Notes under the pieces: generated by a model | Seen by the model: only the letters and a program-made list of their open reading frames with translations | Database searches by the model: none | Told to the model about the DNA's origin: nothing | DNA from: SUG1106 sp051883095 | GTDB lineage: Bacteria > Bacillota > Clostridia > Peptostreptococcales > Anaerovoracaceae | Reading direction: 5' to 3' | Assembly (NCBI GenBank): GCA_051883095.1 | Contig: JBJETB010000024.1 | Span: 9,621 to 73,620 of the forward strand | DNA length: 64,000 bases | Part shown: one piece after another, positions 48,483-57,341 of the stretch | Position numbering within the stretch: the stretch's first letter is position 1 | How the letters are laid out: every line of letters starts with the position of its first letter | Made by a program: the position numbers and the translations under genes

Positions 48483-49981
48483 ACGTAAAGATAGACAAAA
48501 ACTCAAAAACTGCTTTATATCTGCAGATTGCAGCTCAGCTTAAGAGGGAGATACTTTCGGGAGAAATCAACAAGGGAAGCACTCTGCCTTCTGAACGGGC
48601 TCTGGCGAGTATTCTGGGGGTTCACAGAAACACGGTTGTAAAAGCATATGTAGAGCTTAAGGCGGAGGAACTCATTGAGTCAAAACAGGGCGTGGGATAT
48701 ATAGTGGCAGTAGGTGACGAAAGCGACCGCAAAACAGACAAAGAGGCAAGCAGACAGCACAGGGCGAATAACAAGAGAGTAAACTGGGTCAACCAGATTA
48801 AGCCTTGCTATCTTGATATGGAAGTAACCTTTGATGACATTTTCCAGCGCTTCGGTGAGGCCGACAAGTATTCTCTCGGCAGCGGCATTTCCACCATGGG
48901 TATATATGACAAGGGCAGAATGGCTCGCGACATAGCTGAAATCATTACAGGAGAGGGCAGAAATCAGTATTTTTACAGCCCGTATAAGGGCGATATGCTG
49001 CTGAGACAGAAGCTGGTAAGCTTTCTCAGCACCAAAGGAATCAAGGCGTCAACAGGCCAGATTCAGGTTCTGACAGAAACTAATCAGGCTCTCGATTTTC
49101 TTGTAATGCTTTTGATTAAACCGGGGGATACTGTAATAATGGAAGAGCCGGTATCACCTGACGCATATCGCGCTATGGAACTGGCAGAAGCGGTGATAAG
49201 GACCGTGCCTGTAGATGAGGACGGCATCAGGTGTGACGTGCTGGAAAGCCTTGTGGAAAAACATAATCCTCGTTTCATATATGTAAATTCAAGCTTTCAC
49301 GACCCTACGGGGGCCATACTTTCTCTGGAAAGACGCAAAAAAATAGTTGAAATATCCAACAAATACAGGGTGCCTGTAATCGAGGAGGACGCGGCTTCCG
49401 AGCTGGTATACAGGGGAGAAAAGCTGCCGCCGTTAAAGGCATTTGACACTCTGGACAACATAATATATATATATTCTTTCTCGCTGACCTTTGTGCCGGG
49501 GCTCAGCATGGCCTTTGTGGTGGGCAACAGCGACCTCATAAGAAGTCTCAGTTATATCGTATCCGTGAGACTGGTAGCCTCCGACTGGATGAGCCAGAAG
49601 CTGATGGCCAGGTATCTCAACGACGGGACATACTATGGAGTACTGGATGATTTCAGGGAAAACTACGGCAGGAAACAGGATATAATCTGCAGGAAGCTGG
49701 ACGAAATGAAAGCGTCCGGAATAGATATAGAATATAACCGGCCCCGCGGAGGAGTGTACATATGGTGCAGACTGCCTGAAGGCATAGACTGCAGGGATTT
49801 TTTCCGCAAAGCCTACAATCGTGGTGTGGCACTGCTTCCGGGATACGTTTTTTATCCTTTCAAAAATGGAGGCAGAGACCACGTGAGGATAAATTATTCT
49901 TTCGAGACAGAAGAGAGACTGGAAAAAGGTCTGGAGATTTTCGGACAGACACTGGAGGAAGAACTGGCACATAAAAAATAG
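48479..49981 (+). CDS. MocR-family regulator lacking the PLP-binding lysine
   Basis: The 500-residue protein combines an N-terminal GntR winged helix (residues 10-75, LQIAAQLKREILSGEINKGSTLPSERALA) with an aminotransferase class I fold (about 115-495), the layout of MocR/PdxR/GabR regulators. The position that normally holds the PLP Schiff-base Lys (SFSKT) reads SFSLT. The Arg usually seen a few residues later is Ser (PGLSMAF), and the DDY motif reads EEDAAS. It may therefore not bind PLP in the usual way. The gene overlaps the methyltransferase gene by 4 bases; arcBAC follows 103 bases later and is a possible target. Confidence 0.85.
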   Translation: MNVKIDKNSKTALYLQIAAQLKREILSGEINKGSTLPSERALASILGVHRNTVVKAYVELKAEELIESKQGVGYIVAVGDESDRKTDKEASRQHRANNKRVNWVNQIKPCYLDMEVTFDDIFQRFGEADKYSLGSGISTMGIYDKGRMARDIAEIITGEGRNQYFYSPYKGDMLLRQKLVSFLSTKGIKASTGQIQVLTETNQALDFLVMLLIKPGDTVIMEEPVSPDAYRAMELAEAVIRTVPVDEDGIRCDVLESLVEKHNPRFIYVNSSFHDPTGAILSLERRKKIVEISNKYRVPVIEEDAASELVYRGEKLPPLKAFDTLDNIIYIYSFSLTFVPGLSMAFVVGNSDLIRSLSYIVSVRLVASDWMSQKLMARYLNDGTYYGVLDDFRENYGRKQDIICRKLDEMKASGIDIEYNRPRGGVYIWCRLPEGIDCRDFFRKAYNRGVALLPGYVFYPFKNGGRDHVRINYSFETEERLEKGLEIFGQTLEEELAHKK

Positions 49982-50084
49982 AAGAGCCTGGCACTTCACT
50001 TTTCTGCGTCATATAGTAAAATTTTATTATAATAAATCAAACTTAAATGCGAATGTATTACTAAAAGAAAAGGAGAAAAAAACA

Positions 50085-51080
50085 ATGGCAGTAAATTTAA
50101 AAGGAAGAAGCTTCTTAACTCTTATGGATTTCACACCTGAAGAAATCAGATACATGCTCGACCTGGCTCACGATTTAAAGGCCAAGAAGAGAGCAGGAAT
50201 CCATAACGAAGTATTAAAGGGAAAGAACATCGTTCTGTTATTCGAAAAGACTTCAACAAGAACAAGATGTGCTTTCGAGGTTGCAGCTCTTGACGAGGGC
50301 GCGCACGTAACATTCCTCGACTCCAAGTCATCCCAGATGGGCAAGAAGGAAACTATCGCTGACACAGCAAAGGTTCTCGGCAGATTCTACGACGGTATCG
50401 AATACAGAGGATACAAGCAGTCTGTAGTAGAAGAACTGGCAGCTAACGCAGGTGTACCTGTATGGAACGGTTTAACAGACGTTGACCATCCTACTCAGAT
50501 TCTTGCTGACATGCTTACAATCGAAGAACACATCGCAAAGCCTTTAAGCAAGGTTAAGGTTGTATTCTGCGGAGACGTAAGAAACAACATGGCATATGCA
50601 TGGATGTACGGATGTGCCAAGATGGGTATGCACTTCGTAGCTTACGGACCGAAGGAACTTGCAGACCAGATTGACAGCAGCGTTCTGGAAAGAGCAAGAA
50701 AGGTTGCAGAATACACAGGAGCAACTATCGAAGTAAGCTCAGACGAAGCATGCTTAAAGGGAGCAGACGTTCTCTACACTGATATCTGGGCATCCATGGG
50801 TGAAGAAGACCAGATCCCTGAAAGAGTAAGACTGCTGACTCCATACAAGGTAACCAAGGAAATGCTTGATAAGACAGAAAACGACGATGTTATCTTCTTA
50901 CACTGCTTACCTTCATTCCACGATTTCGACACAACAATGGCAGCTGAACAGAAAGAATTAGGCTACGACATCCGTGAAGTAACCGACGAAGTATTCTTAT
51001 CAAGACACTCAAAGGTATTCGATGAGGCTGAAAACAGAATGCACACCATCAAGGCTGTTATGGTTGCAACTATGGGCTAA
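50085..51080 (+). CDS. arcB: ornithine carbamoyltransferase (catabolic)
   Basis: This 331-residue enzyme converts citrulline and phosphate to ornithine and carbamoyl phosphate in the arginine deiminase pathway. The carbamoyl-phosphate motif is EKTSTRTRCAFEVA, the ornithine loop is HPTQILADMLTIEEH, and the catalytic Cys lies in FLHCLPSFHD. Codon use is strongly biased (AGA for Arg, GCA/GCT for Ala), typical of high expression. AAAGGAG precedes the ATG. It is the first gene of arcB-arcA-arcC, an order different from the common arcABC. Confidence 0.93.
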   Translation: MAVNLKGRSFLTLMDFTPEEIRYMLDLAHDLKAKKRAGIHNEVLKGKNIVLLFEKTSTRTRCAFEVAALDEGAHVTFLDSKSSQMGKKETIADTAKVLGRFYDGIEYRGYKQSVVEELAANAGVPVWNGLTDVDHPTQILADMLTIEEHIAKPLSKVKVVFCGDVRNNMAYAWMYGCAKMGMHFVAYGPKELADQIDSSVLERARKVAEYTGATIEVSSDEACLKGADVLYTDIWASMGEEDQIPERVRLLTPYKVTKEMLDKTENDDVIFLHCLPSFHDFDTTMAAEQKELGYDIREVTDEVFLSRHSKVFDEAENRMHTIKAVMVATMG

Positions 51081-51108
51081 TCGGTACGGAAACAAAACCG
51101 TAAATGAC

Positions 51109-51136
51109 GGGCGGCAGATTCAAGTCTCTGCTGCCC
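51109..51136 (+). other. hairpin in the arcB-arcA spacer
   Basis: A 10-bp stem (51109-51118 with 51127-51136, one G-T pair) lacks a T-run, so it is more likely an mRNA stabilising or processing structure than a terminator. Confidence 0.5.
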
Positions 51137-51160
51137 TGTAAATGGAAGGGAGGATAAAAT

Positions 51161-52384
51161 ATGTATCCTGGAATTCACAATTTTTCTGAAATAGGAAAGT
51201 TGAACAAAGTTCTTCTTCACAGACCTGGCAGAGAACTGGAAAAACTCACACCGAACAATTTCGAAAGACTTCTGTTTGACGACATTCCGTTCCTGAAAGT
51301 TGCACAGGAAGAACACGACAGATTCGCTGAGGTCCTTAAGGAAAACGGCGTTGAGGTCGTATATTATCAGCACGAAACAGCTAAAGCACTCAAAGATGAA
51401 AAGATTAAATATAATTTCGTAAGAGAGTTCGTTGAGCTTTCTGAAATCCACTCAGAGGGAAGAAAAGAAGCCATCGTGGAATATCTCCTGTCAAAGGAGC
51501 CTGAAGATCTGGTTGAGACCTGTATCGCAGGTATTTTTACCGATGAGCTCAAGCACATTGTGACCAATTCACTTTGTGACCTTGCAGAGGATGAAGAGCA
51601 TTTTGCCAGCGATCCTATGCCTAACCTGTATTTCACCAGAGACCCGGGCGCATGCGTAGGAAACGGCATCAACATTCACCACATGAGCACACCTGCAAGA
51701 AGAAGAGAAGCACTGCTCTTAAAGTACATGGTCAAGTACAACAGAGACTTTGCTTTGGAAAACACTCCGATGTGGTACGATGTTTACGATAACTATTCCA
51801 TCGAAGGCGGGGACGTTCTCGTACTTTCCAAGGATATGGTTGCCATCGGATATTCACAGAGAACTACCATCGCAGGTATTGAAAGCTTTGCGGAAAAGCT
51901 TCTCAAGAACTCCGAATTCAAGAAGGTTCTCGTATTCGATATTCCTAAGTGCAGAGCATTCATGCATCTTGATACCGTATTCACAATGGTGGATTACGAC
52001 AAGTTCACAATTCATCCGGAAATCGAAGGTCCTCTCGGCGTTTATGAGATTACTCTCGGCGCAGAAGGAAGACTTAAATACAATGCAATCAAGGACGAAC
52101 TTGCCAAGGTTCTGGCTCTCGAGCTGAAGCTTCCGGCAGTTGACCTTATCAGATGCGGCGGCGGAGACCTCATCGCTGCACAGAGAGAACAGTGGAACGA
52201 CGGATCAAACACTCTCTGCATCGCACCGGGAACAGTTGTGACTTACGAAAGAAACTATGTAACAAACGATTTACTGGATAAGAAGGGCATCAAGGTTCTT
52301 GCAATTCCTTCAGCCGAATTATCAAGAGGCAGAGGCGGTCCAAGATGTATGTCCTGTCCTGTAAACAGAGACGATTTAGATTAA
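51161..52384 (+). CDS. arcA: arginine deiminase
   Basis: This 407-residue guanidino-group hydrolase converts arginine to citrulline and ammonia. Signature segments are GKLNKVLLHRPGRELEKLTP at the N-terminus, FTRDPGACVGNGI, the His/Asp of MHLDTVFTMVDYD, and the catalytic Cys in GGPRCMSCPVNRDDLD at the C-terminus. Length is normal for bacterial ArcA. GGAAGGGAGG precedes the ATG. With arcB and arcC it yields one ATP per arginine; no arginine/ornithine antiporter gene (arcD) is in the operon. Confidence 0.96.
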   Translation: MYPGIHNFSEIGKLNKVLLHRPGRELEKLTPNNFERLLFDDIPFLKVAQEEHDRFAEVLKENGVEVVYYQHETAKALKDEKIKYNFVREFVELSEIHSEGRKEAIVEYLLSKEPEDLVETCIAGIFTDELKHIVTNSLCDLAEDEEHFASDPMPNLYFTRDPGACVGNGINIHHMSTPARRREALLLKYMVKYNRDFALENTPMWYDVYDNYSIEGGDVLVLSKDMVAIGYSQRTTIAGIESFAEKLLKNSEFKKVLVFDIPKCRAFMHLDTVFTMVDYDKFTIHPEIEGPLGVYEITLGAEGRLKYNAIKDELAKVLALELKLPAVDLIRCGGGDLIAAQREQWNDGSNTLCIAPGTVVTYERNYVTNDLLDKKGIKVLAIPSAELSRGRGGPRCMSCPVNRDDLD

Positions 52385-52397
52385 AGGAGAAAAACAA

Positions 52398-53342
52398 ATG
52401 GCAGAAAAAATTGTTGTCGCATTAGGCGGAAACGCTCTGCAGTCAGGCAAGAGCGAAGCTACCGCAGAAGCTCAGCTTGCAGTTGTTAAGGAAACCTGCG
52501 AAAGAATCGCTGACCTTTCCGAGAGAGGATATGAGCTTGCAGTTGTACACGGTAACGGACCTCAGGTAGGAAGAATCCTTCTTGCATCAGAAACAGCCAA
52601 GGATGTAACACCGGCAATGCCTTTCGACGTATGCGGAGCAATGTCCCAGGGATATATCGGATACCACCTGCAGCAGGCATTAAAGTATGCTCTCAATAAG
52701 AGAAACAGAAACATTCCTGTAGTAACAGTGGCAACACAGATGGTTGTAGAGAAGGCAGACCCTGCTTTCCAGAACCCTACAAAGCCTATCGGACCTTTCT
52801 ATACAGAAGAAGAAGCAAAGGCACTTCAGGAGAGCAAAGGCTACACCATGAAGGAAGATGCCGGCAGAGGCTGGAGAAGAGTAGTACCTTCACCGCTTCC
52901 AAGAAAGATCGTTGAAATCGACGCAGTAAAGAAGCTGTGGGATTCCACAATCGTAATCACCTGCGGAGGCGGCGGAATTCCTGTACTGGAAAATCCGGAC
53001 GGAAGCCTTGAAGGAACTGCAGCAGTAATAGATAAGGACTTTGCGGCAGAACTTCTTGCAGAGCAGGTTGAAGCAGACGTACTCATGATTCTGACAGAGG
53101 TAGAAAAGGTTGCCATCAACTTCAACAAGCCAAATCAGGAAAACCTTTCAGAACTGAACCTTGCAGATGCAGCCAGGTACTGCGAGGAAGGTCAGTTTGC
53201 ACCGGGAAGCATGCTTCCTAAGGTACAGGCAGCTATGAAGTTTGTAAGAGCTTATCCGGGCAAGAAGGCTATTATCACATCTCTTGATAAGGCTATCGAT
53301 GCTCTTGAAGGCAAGACAGGCACAGTAATCACATTTGCATAA
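52398..53342 (+). CDS. arcC: carbamate kinase
   Basis: This 314-residue amino acid kinase-fold enzyme makes ATP from carbamoyl phosphate, releasing ammonia and CO2. Features are IVVALGGNALQ at the N-terminus, AVVHGNGPQVGRIL, AMSQGYIGYHLQQAL, VITCGGGGIPV and DKDFAAELLAEQVEADVLMILTEV. Full length. It follows arcA by 13 bases with AAAGGAGAAAAA. It ends the deiminase operon at a terminator shared with the convergent argH. Confidence 0.96.
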   Translation: MAEKIVVALGGNALQSGKSEATAEAQLAVVKETCERIADLSERGYELAVVHGNGPQVGRILLASETAKDVTPAMPFDVCGAMSQGYIGYHLQQALKYALNKRNRNIPVVTVATQMVVEKADPAFQNPTKPIGPFYTEEEAKALQESKGYTMKEDAGRGWRRVVPSPLPRKIVEIDAVKKLWDSTIVITCGGGGIPVLENPDGSLEGTAAVIDKDFAAELLAEQVEADVLMILTEVEKVAINFNKPNQENLSELNLADAARYCEEGQFAPGSMLPKVQAAMKFVRAYPGKKAIITSLDKAIDALEGKTGTVITFA

Positions 53343-53360
53343 CAATATACAACTTACGGA

Positions 53361-53394
53361 AAATACCGCAGGGCGCAGGCCTTGCGGTATTTTT
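53361..53394. terminator. bidirectional terminator between arcC and argH
   Basis: AAATACCGCA (53361-53370) pairs with TGCGGTATTT (53383-53392); both flanks are A/T-rich. Confidence 0.85.
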
Positions 53395-53399
53395 CGATT

Positions 53400-54773
53400 T
53401 TAAACCGGTTGGGACGATTTTATATCATTTATCTGTTTTTCTATGCTCTCCGGAGAGGTTGAACCTTCGGATTTTTTATTGCATATACACGCCACAGGAG
53501 AAATCCTGTCGTAAATGTCGGTGTCGAAAGCTTCCGAAAAGGTCCTGAGCTCTTCAAGGCTGAGATCCTCTATGGCCTTGTCATGCTCTATCCCGTAGAG
53601 CACCATGCGGCCTATGATTTCATGGCATTCCCTGAAAGGAATACTCTTGCCCACCAGATAGTCTGCTGCGTCTGTGGCGTTCATAAAGCCGCTTTTGGCC
53701 GAATAAGCCATTTTTTCCTTGTTAAAGGTGATTGTGTCAAGCATAGCCGTAAAGACGGCGAGGCAGTCCTTTAAAGTATCTCCTGCATCGAATACGGGCT
53801 CCTTATCCTCCTGCATATCCTTGTTGTATGCCAGAGGGAGCCCTTTCATAACTGTAAGCAGGCTCATAAGGTCTCCGTAGACCCTGCCCGTCTTGCCGCG
53901 GACCAGTTCTGCCATGTCCGGGTTCTTTTTCTGCGGCATTATGCTGCTTCCCGTAGCAAAAGCGTCATCCATCTCAATGAAGCCGAAATCCGGCGTGTTC
54001 CACAGAATAAGTTCCTCGCAGAAGCGGGAAAGATGCATCATGGCTATGCTGCAGCAGCTTAGAAATTCCAGTGCGAAGTCTCTGTCGCTTACCGCGTCCA
54101 TGCTGTTGGGACATATACCGTTAAACCCGAGTTTCTCTGCCATGAAATTTCTGTCTGTATTGTATGTGGTGCCTGCCAGAGCCCCTGAGCCAAGTGGCAT
54201 GTAATCTGTACGGGCAAGACAGTCAGAGAATCTTGCCAGATCCCGTGAAAACATGTTGTAATAGGCCAGCATGTGCTGAGCCAGCATTACGGGCTGAGCT
54301 TTCTGAAGATGAGTGAAGCCCGGCATTATGGTATCCTTGTTTTCTTCGGCGATTCTCAGTATGACAGACAGAAGCTCCCTGAGCTTTGCCTGTATATCGC
54401 CTATGGCATCTTTCTGATAGAGCCTGAAGTCTACAGCTACCTGATCATTTCTGCTTCTGGCTGTATGAAGCTTCTTGCCTGCGTCTCCTATGCGCTGGGT
54501 GAGGACTCTTTCCACGGCCATGTGAATGTCCTCATCTCCGTCTTCAAACTGAAGCCTGCCTGCCTCCATATCCCAGTAGATCTGTTTCAGCCCTTCAACT
54601 ATTTTGATGCCGTCATTCTCGGAAATAATGCCCTGTTTCGTAAGCATTTCAGCATGGGCTATGCTGCCCTTTATATCCTGGGACCACATGCGGCAGTCCA
54701 CGTCTATGGAAGAGTTGAATTCATCAGCAAATGAATTCTCCTCCTTTGTAAACCTTCCTTTCCAGAGTTTCAT
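53400..54773 (-). CDS. argH: argininosuccinate lyase
   Basis: This 457-residue fumarase-superfamily enzyme cleaves argininosuccinate to arginine and fumarate. The N-terminus MKLWKGRFTKEENSFADEF is typical. Catalytic regions are present: ARSRNDQVAVDFRLY, the His of PGFTHLQKAQPVM, and the signature loop GSSIMPQKKNPDMAEL. Its ATG lies 50 bases inside the 3' end of argG in another frame, so the pair is tightly coupled. It converges on arcC. Confidence 0.95.
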   Translation of the reverse strand: MKLWKGRFTKEENSFADEFNSSIDVDCRMWSQDIKGSIAHAEMLTKQGIISENDGIKIVEGLKQIYWDMEAGRLQFEDGDEDIHMAVERVLTQRIGDAGKKLHTARSRNDQVAVDFRLYQKDAIGDIQAKLRELLSVILRIAEENKDTIMPGFTHLQKAQPVMLAQHMLAYYNMFSRDLARFSDCLARTDYMPLGSGALAGTTYNTDRNFMAEKLGFNGICPNSMDAVSDRDFALEFLSCCSIAMMHLSRFCEELILWNTPDFGFIEMDDAFATGSSIMPQKKNPDMAELVRGKTGRVYGDLMSLLTVMKGLPLAYNKDMQEDKEPVFDAGDTLKDCLAVFTAMLDTITFNKEKMAYSAKSGFMNATDAADYLVGKSIPFRECHEIIGRMVLYGIEHDKAIEDLSLEELRTFSEAFDTDIYDRISPVACICNKKSEGSTSPESIEKQINDIKSSQPV

Positions 54774-55992
54774 TATGTTTGGAGCCTCCTTCCAGCTGTT
54801 CCTTCTGTATTGCTCTGATTTTAAGCGGCAATGAGAATAAGTTTATGAAGCCTTCGGCATCGCTCTGATTGTAAACCTCGTCGGCACTGAATGTTGCGAA
54901 TTCTTCGCTGTAAAGTGAATAATCCGACTTGCTGGCACAAGGGAAAGCGTTGCCTTTATATAATTTCATTTTGACAGTTCCGGTCACATATTCCTGTGTG
55001 GAATCGACAAAAGCGGAAATGGCGTTTCTCAGAGGGGTGAACCAGAGGCCGTCGTATATCATCTGAGAAAACTTCTGCGCTACTATGTTCTTGTACTGCA
55101 TGGTGTCTCTGTCGAGAATGAGTCTTTCAAGGGCCATGTGAGCGGCGAAGAGAATGGTTCCTCCCGGAGTTTCGTAAACGCCTCTGGACTTCATACCTAC
55201 GAGACGGTTTTCTATGATATCTATGGTTCCTATACCGTTCTTTGAGCCCATATCATTGAGATTTGTAAGGAGAGTAACCGCATCCATCTTTTCTCCGTCG
55301 AGGGCGACAGGAATACCTTTTTCAAAGGAAATTTCCACATATTCTGTCTTATCCGGAGCATCTTCAGGCTCACAGCTGAGGACGTGGATGTCTTTCTTGT
55401 ACTCGTTCCACGGATTTTCCAGATTTCCTCCTTCATGGCTGATGTGCCAGATGTTCTCGTCTCTTGAGTAGATTTTCTCAACGGTCTGATGGATTGGGAT
55501 GTCATGATCCTTGGCATACTGAATCAGGTCTTCTCTGGACTGCATATCCCAGATTCTCCACGGTGCGATTACCTTTATGGCAGGATTGAGAGCTTTGATG
55601 GTGGTTTCAAAACGAACCTGGTCGTTGCCCTTGCCTGTACAGCCATGGCAGATATAGAAGGCGCCTTCTTTTTCAGCGATATCTACGAGGGTTTTGGCCA
55701 TGAGAGGTCTTGCCATGGATGTTCCGAGCAGGTAGGCGTTTTCATAGATTGCGCCGGCTTTGAGAACAGGCCAGATATAGTCTTCGACGAATTCCTTCTT
55801 TATATCTACTATGTAGGCTTTGGAAGCGCCGGTCTTATAGGCCTTTTCCTCGATTTCTTTAAAATCCTCTTTCTGCCCTGCATCGCAGCATACAGCGATT
55901 ACCTCGCAGTCATACTGTTCTTTGAGCCAGGTCAAGATTATTGATGTGTCCAGTCCTCCCGAATAGGCGAGGACGATTTTCTGTTTTGCCAT
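54724..55992 (-). CDS. argG: argininosuccinate synthase
   Basis: The 422-residue N-type ATP pyrophosphatase condenses citrulline and aspartate with ATP. The ATP loop is LAYSGGLDTSIILTWL; HGCTGKGNDQVRFE and IDIIENRLVGMKSRGVYETPGGT follow. It is somewhat longer than usual because its C-terminus (about 17 residues, ending GGEFIC) runs 50 bases into argH. CGGAGG precedes the ATG. The promoter and paired ARG boxes at 56039-56114 indicate repression by arginine via an ArgR/AhrC protein. Confidence 0.95.
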   Translation of the reverse strand: MAKQKIVLAYSGGLDTSIILTWLKEQYDCEVIAVCCDAGQKEDFKEIEEKAYKTGASKAYIVDIKKEFVEDYIWPVLKAGAIYENAYLLGTSMARPLMAKTLVDIAEKEGAFYICHGCTGKGNDQVRFETTIKALNPAIKVIAPWRIWDMQSREDLIQYAKDHDIPIHQTVEKIYSRDENIWHISHEGGNLENPWNEYKKDIHVLSCEPEDAPDKTEYVEISFEKGIPVALDGEKMDAVTLLTNLNDMGSKNGIGTIDIIENRLVGMKSRGVYETPGGTILFAAHMALERLILDRDTMQYKNIVAQKFSQMIYDGLWFTPLRNAISAFVDSTQEYVTGTVKMKLYKGNAFPCASKSDYSLYSEEFATFSADEVYNQSDAEGFINLFSLPLKIRAIQKEQLEGGSKHNETLERKVYKGGEFIC

Positions 55993-56038
55993 TTTTTTTA
56001 TCCTCCGGTTTTGTCAAAATGTGATGTATGAAAAATAG

Positions 56039-56114
56039 TGCATAAAAATTTTAAAGAATGCATAAATTTTTAAAACGATGTGGTTATTATACATTCATAT
56101 AAACATAAAATCAA
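56039..56114 (-). promoter_or_regulatory. argG promoter with paired ARG boxes
   Basis: On the minus strand TTGATT (56114-56109), 17 bases, TATAAT (56091-56086). Downstream, over the start of transcription, lie two ARG-box-like sites read on the plus strand as TGCATAAAAATTTTA (56039-56053) and TGCATAAATTTTTAA (56059-56073), about two helical turns apart. Confidence 0.8.
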
Positions 56115-56220
56115 GGGTTTTTAGTGAAAAAAACCAAAAAAGTGCGAAAATAATTTCAGAAATATGAATAAATATGCTTGATAAAGTTTGAATACCGGTG
56201 TATAAAACAGCAAGAGACAG

Positions 56221-56257
56221 AAAAAACCTCAGAGGCGTTTGCTTCTGAGGTTTCTGC
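56221..56257 (-). terminator. intrinsic terminator of the argH-like gene
   Basis: On the minus strand AAACCTCAGAAG and a matching CTCTGAGGTTTTTT arm form a stem of about 10 bp followed by a T-run. Confidence 0.75.
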
Positions 56258-56261
56258 TAAT

Positions 56262-57161
56262 TTATTCAAGAGATTTTTTCAAAACTATGATACATGACTT
56301 CATGGTTTCGAAGGCATTTATAACAGCCTCCTTATCCTCGTAAAATCCATAGCTTTCGTCAGGAGGAAGGCTTTGCAAAGTGGTCAGCAAGGAGAAAAGA
56401 TTGCCGTAAACCTTTCCGGCTTTACCGGAAACGATCTGCGGACGTGCAAAGATTCCGTCCTTTGTCAGCTGTGAAGACAGCTGCGAAAGATGCATCATGG
56501 TCATTGAAGCGCAGCTGAGGAATTCAATGGCAAAATCCCTGTCGCCGGCGCCGTCTCTATCACACGTACATATTTTATTGAAACCCAGTTCATTTTTCAG
56601 AAATTCAGGGTCGATGGAGAAGTTATCTCCGGAATCAGCAGATGTTTTACTGAACGGAATGCAGTCCGTTCCTCCGAGGCAGTTCTCCAGTCTTGTAATG
56701 TCCCGTTTCAGCATACAGCTGTACATGGATGTTCCGGATTGCTTCATGGTCTTATTTTCAAGACAGTTAAGAAGCTGAATCAGTTCTTTAATGGCATCTT
56801 TGAGATAAAATCTGAAAACCAGTGACGTGTACTGAGCTTCGTTCCTGTAAAGGTCGATTTTATCGCTGAGGTTGCCTATTCTTACTGACAGAATATTGAG
56901 TATAGCTTTATGAATGCTTTCGTCCTCAGCTGAAAAATTAATTCTGCCGGCTTCCATATCCCACAGAAGCTCCTGCATGTGAACCAGTATGGTATCACAG
57001 TCGTCCTGAGAGATAATATCGCCTTTGGCAAGCATTTTCACATGGGCCATGCTTACCAGAATGTCATGTTTCCAAAGATATTTATCGCAATGGATACTGG
57101 TTGCGAAGGCTTTAGTAAGGAAAGCCTCGTCCTCGGTAAAGGTACCGTTCCATGTTTTCAT
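56262..57161 (-). CDS. argH-like protein without catalytic segments
   Basis: The 299-residue protein is clearly related to the neighbouring ArgH: MKTWNGTFTEDEAFLTKAF, ILVSMAHVKMLAKGDIIS, GDRDFAIEFLSCASMTMMHLSQL and SGKAGKVYGNLFSLLTTLQSLP align. But the block around the catalytic His (PGFTHLQKAQP), the GSSIMPQKKNP loop and about 100 C-terminal residues are missing, and ARSRND reads LYRNEA. The frame is open, GGGAGGG precedes the ATG, and it has its own ARG-box promoter and terminator, so it looks maintained rather than decayed. Probably non-catalytic: a regulator or partner of ArgH. Function unknown. Confidence 0.8.
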   Translation of the reverse strand: MKTWNGTFTEDEAFLTKAFATSIHCDKYLWKHDILVSMAHVKMLAKGDIISQDDCDTILVHMQELLWDMEAGRINFSAEDESIHKAILNILSVRIGNLSDKIDLYRNEAQYTSLVFRFYLKDAIKELIQLLNCLENKTMKQSGTSMYSCMLKRDITRLENCLGGTDCIPFSKTSADSGDNFSIDPEFLKNELGFNKICTCDRDGAGDRDFAIEFLSCASMTMMHLSQLSSQLTKDGIFARPQIVSGKAGKVYGNLFSLLTTLQSLPPDESYGFYEDKEAVINAFETMKSCIIVLKKSLE

Positions 57162-57199
57162 TTTTAATACCCTCCCAACCTTTTATAAGGTCTACGTTG

Positions 57200-57274
57200 T
57201 GAATAAATATGAATTTAAGTGTATAAATTCATAAACGATGTGCTAATTATACAACCGGCATACAAAAAAATCAA
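57200..57274 (-). promoter_or_regulatory. promoter with paired ARG boxes of the argH-like gene
   Basis: On the minus strand TTGATT (57274-57269), 17 bases, TATAAT (57051+200: 57251-57246). ARG-box-like sites read on the plus strand TGAATAAATATGAAT (57200-57214) and TGTATAAATTCATAA (57220-57234). Boxes, -35, -10 and a shared CACATCGTTT element match the argG promoter. Confidence 0.8.
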
Positions 57275-57341
57275 TAGTTTATTGAGAAAAAACACAATTT
57301 TTATTCATTTTTATTAAAAAATATTCGCATGAAAACAGATA

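Noticed and set aside
47643..48506. 287-residue open frame antisense to the THUMP methyltransferase gene
   Set aside because: Shadow of a strongly supported gene; Cys/Tyr-rich composition and no family resemblance.
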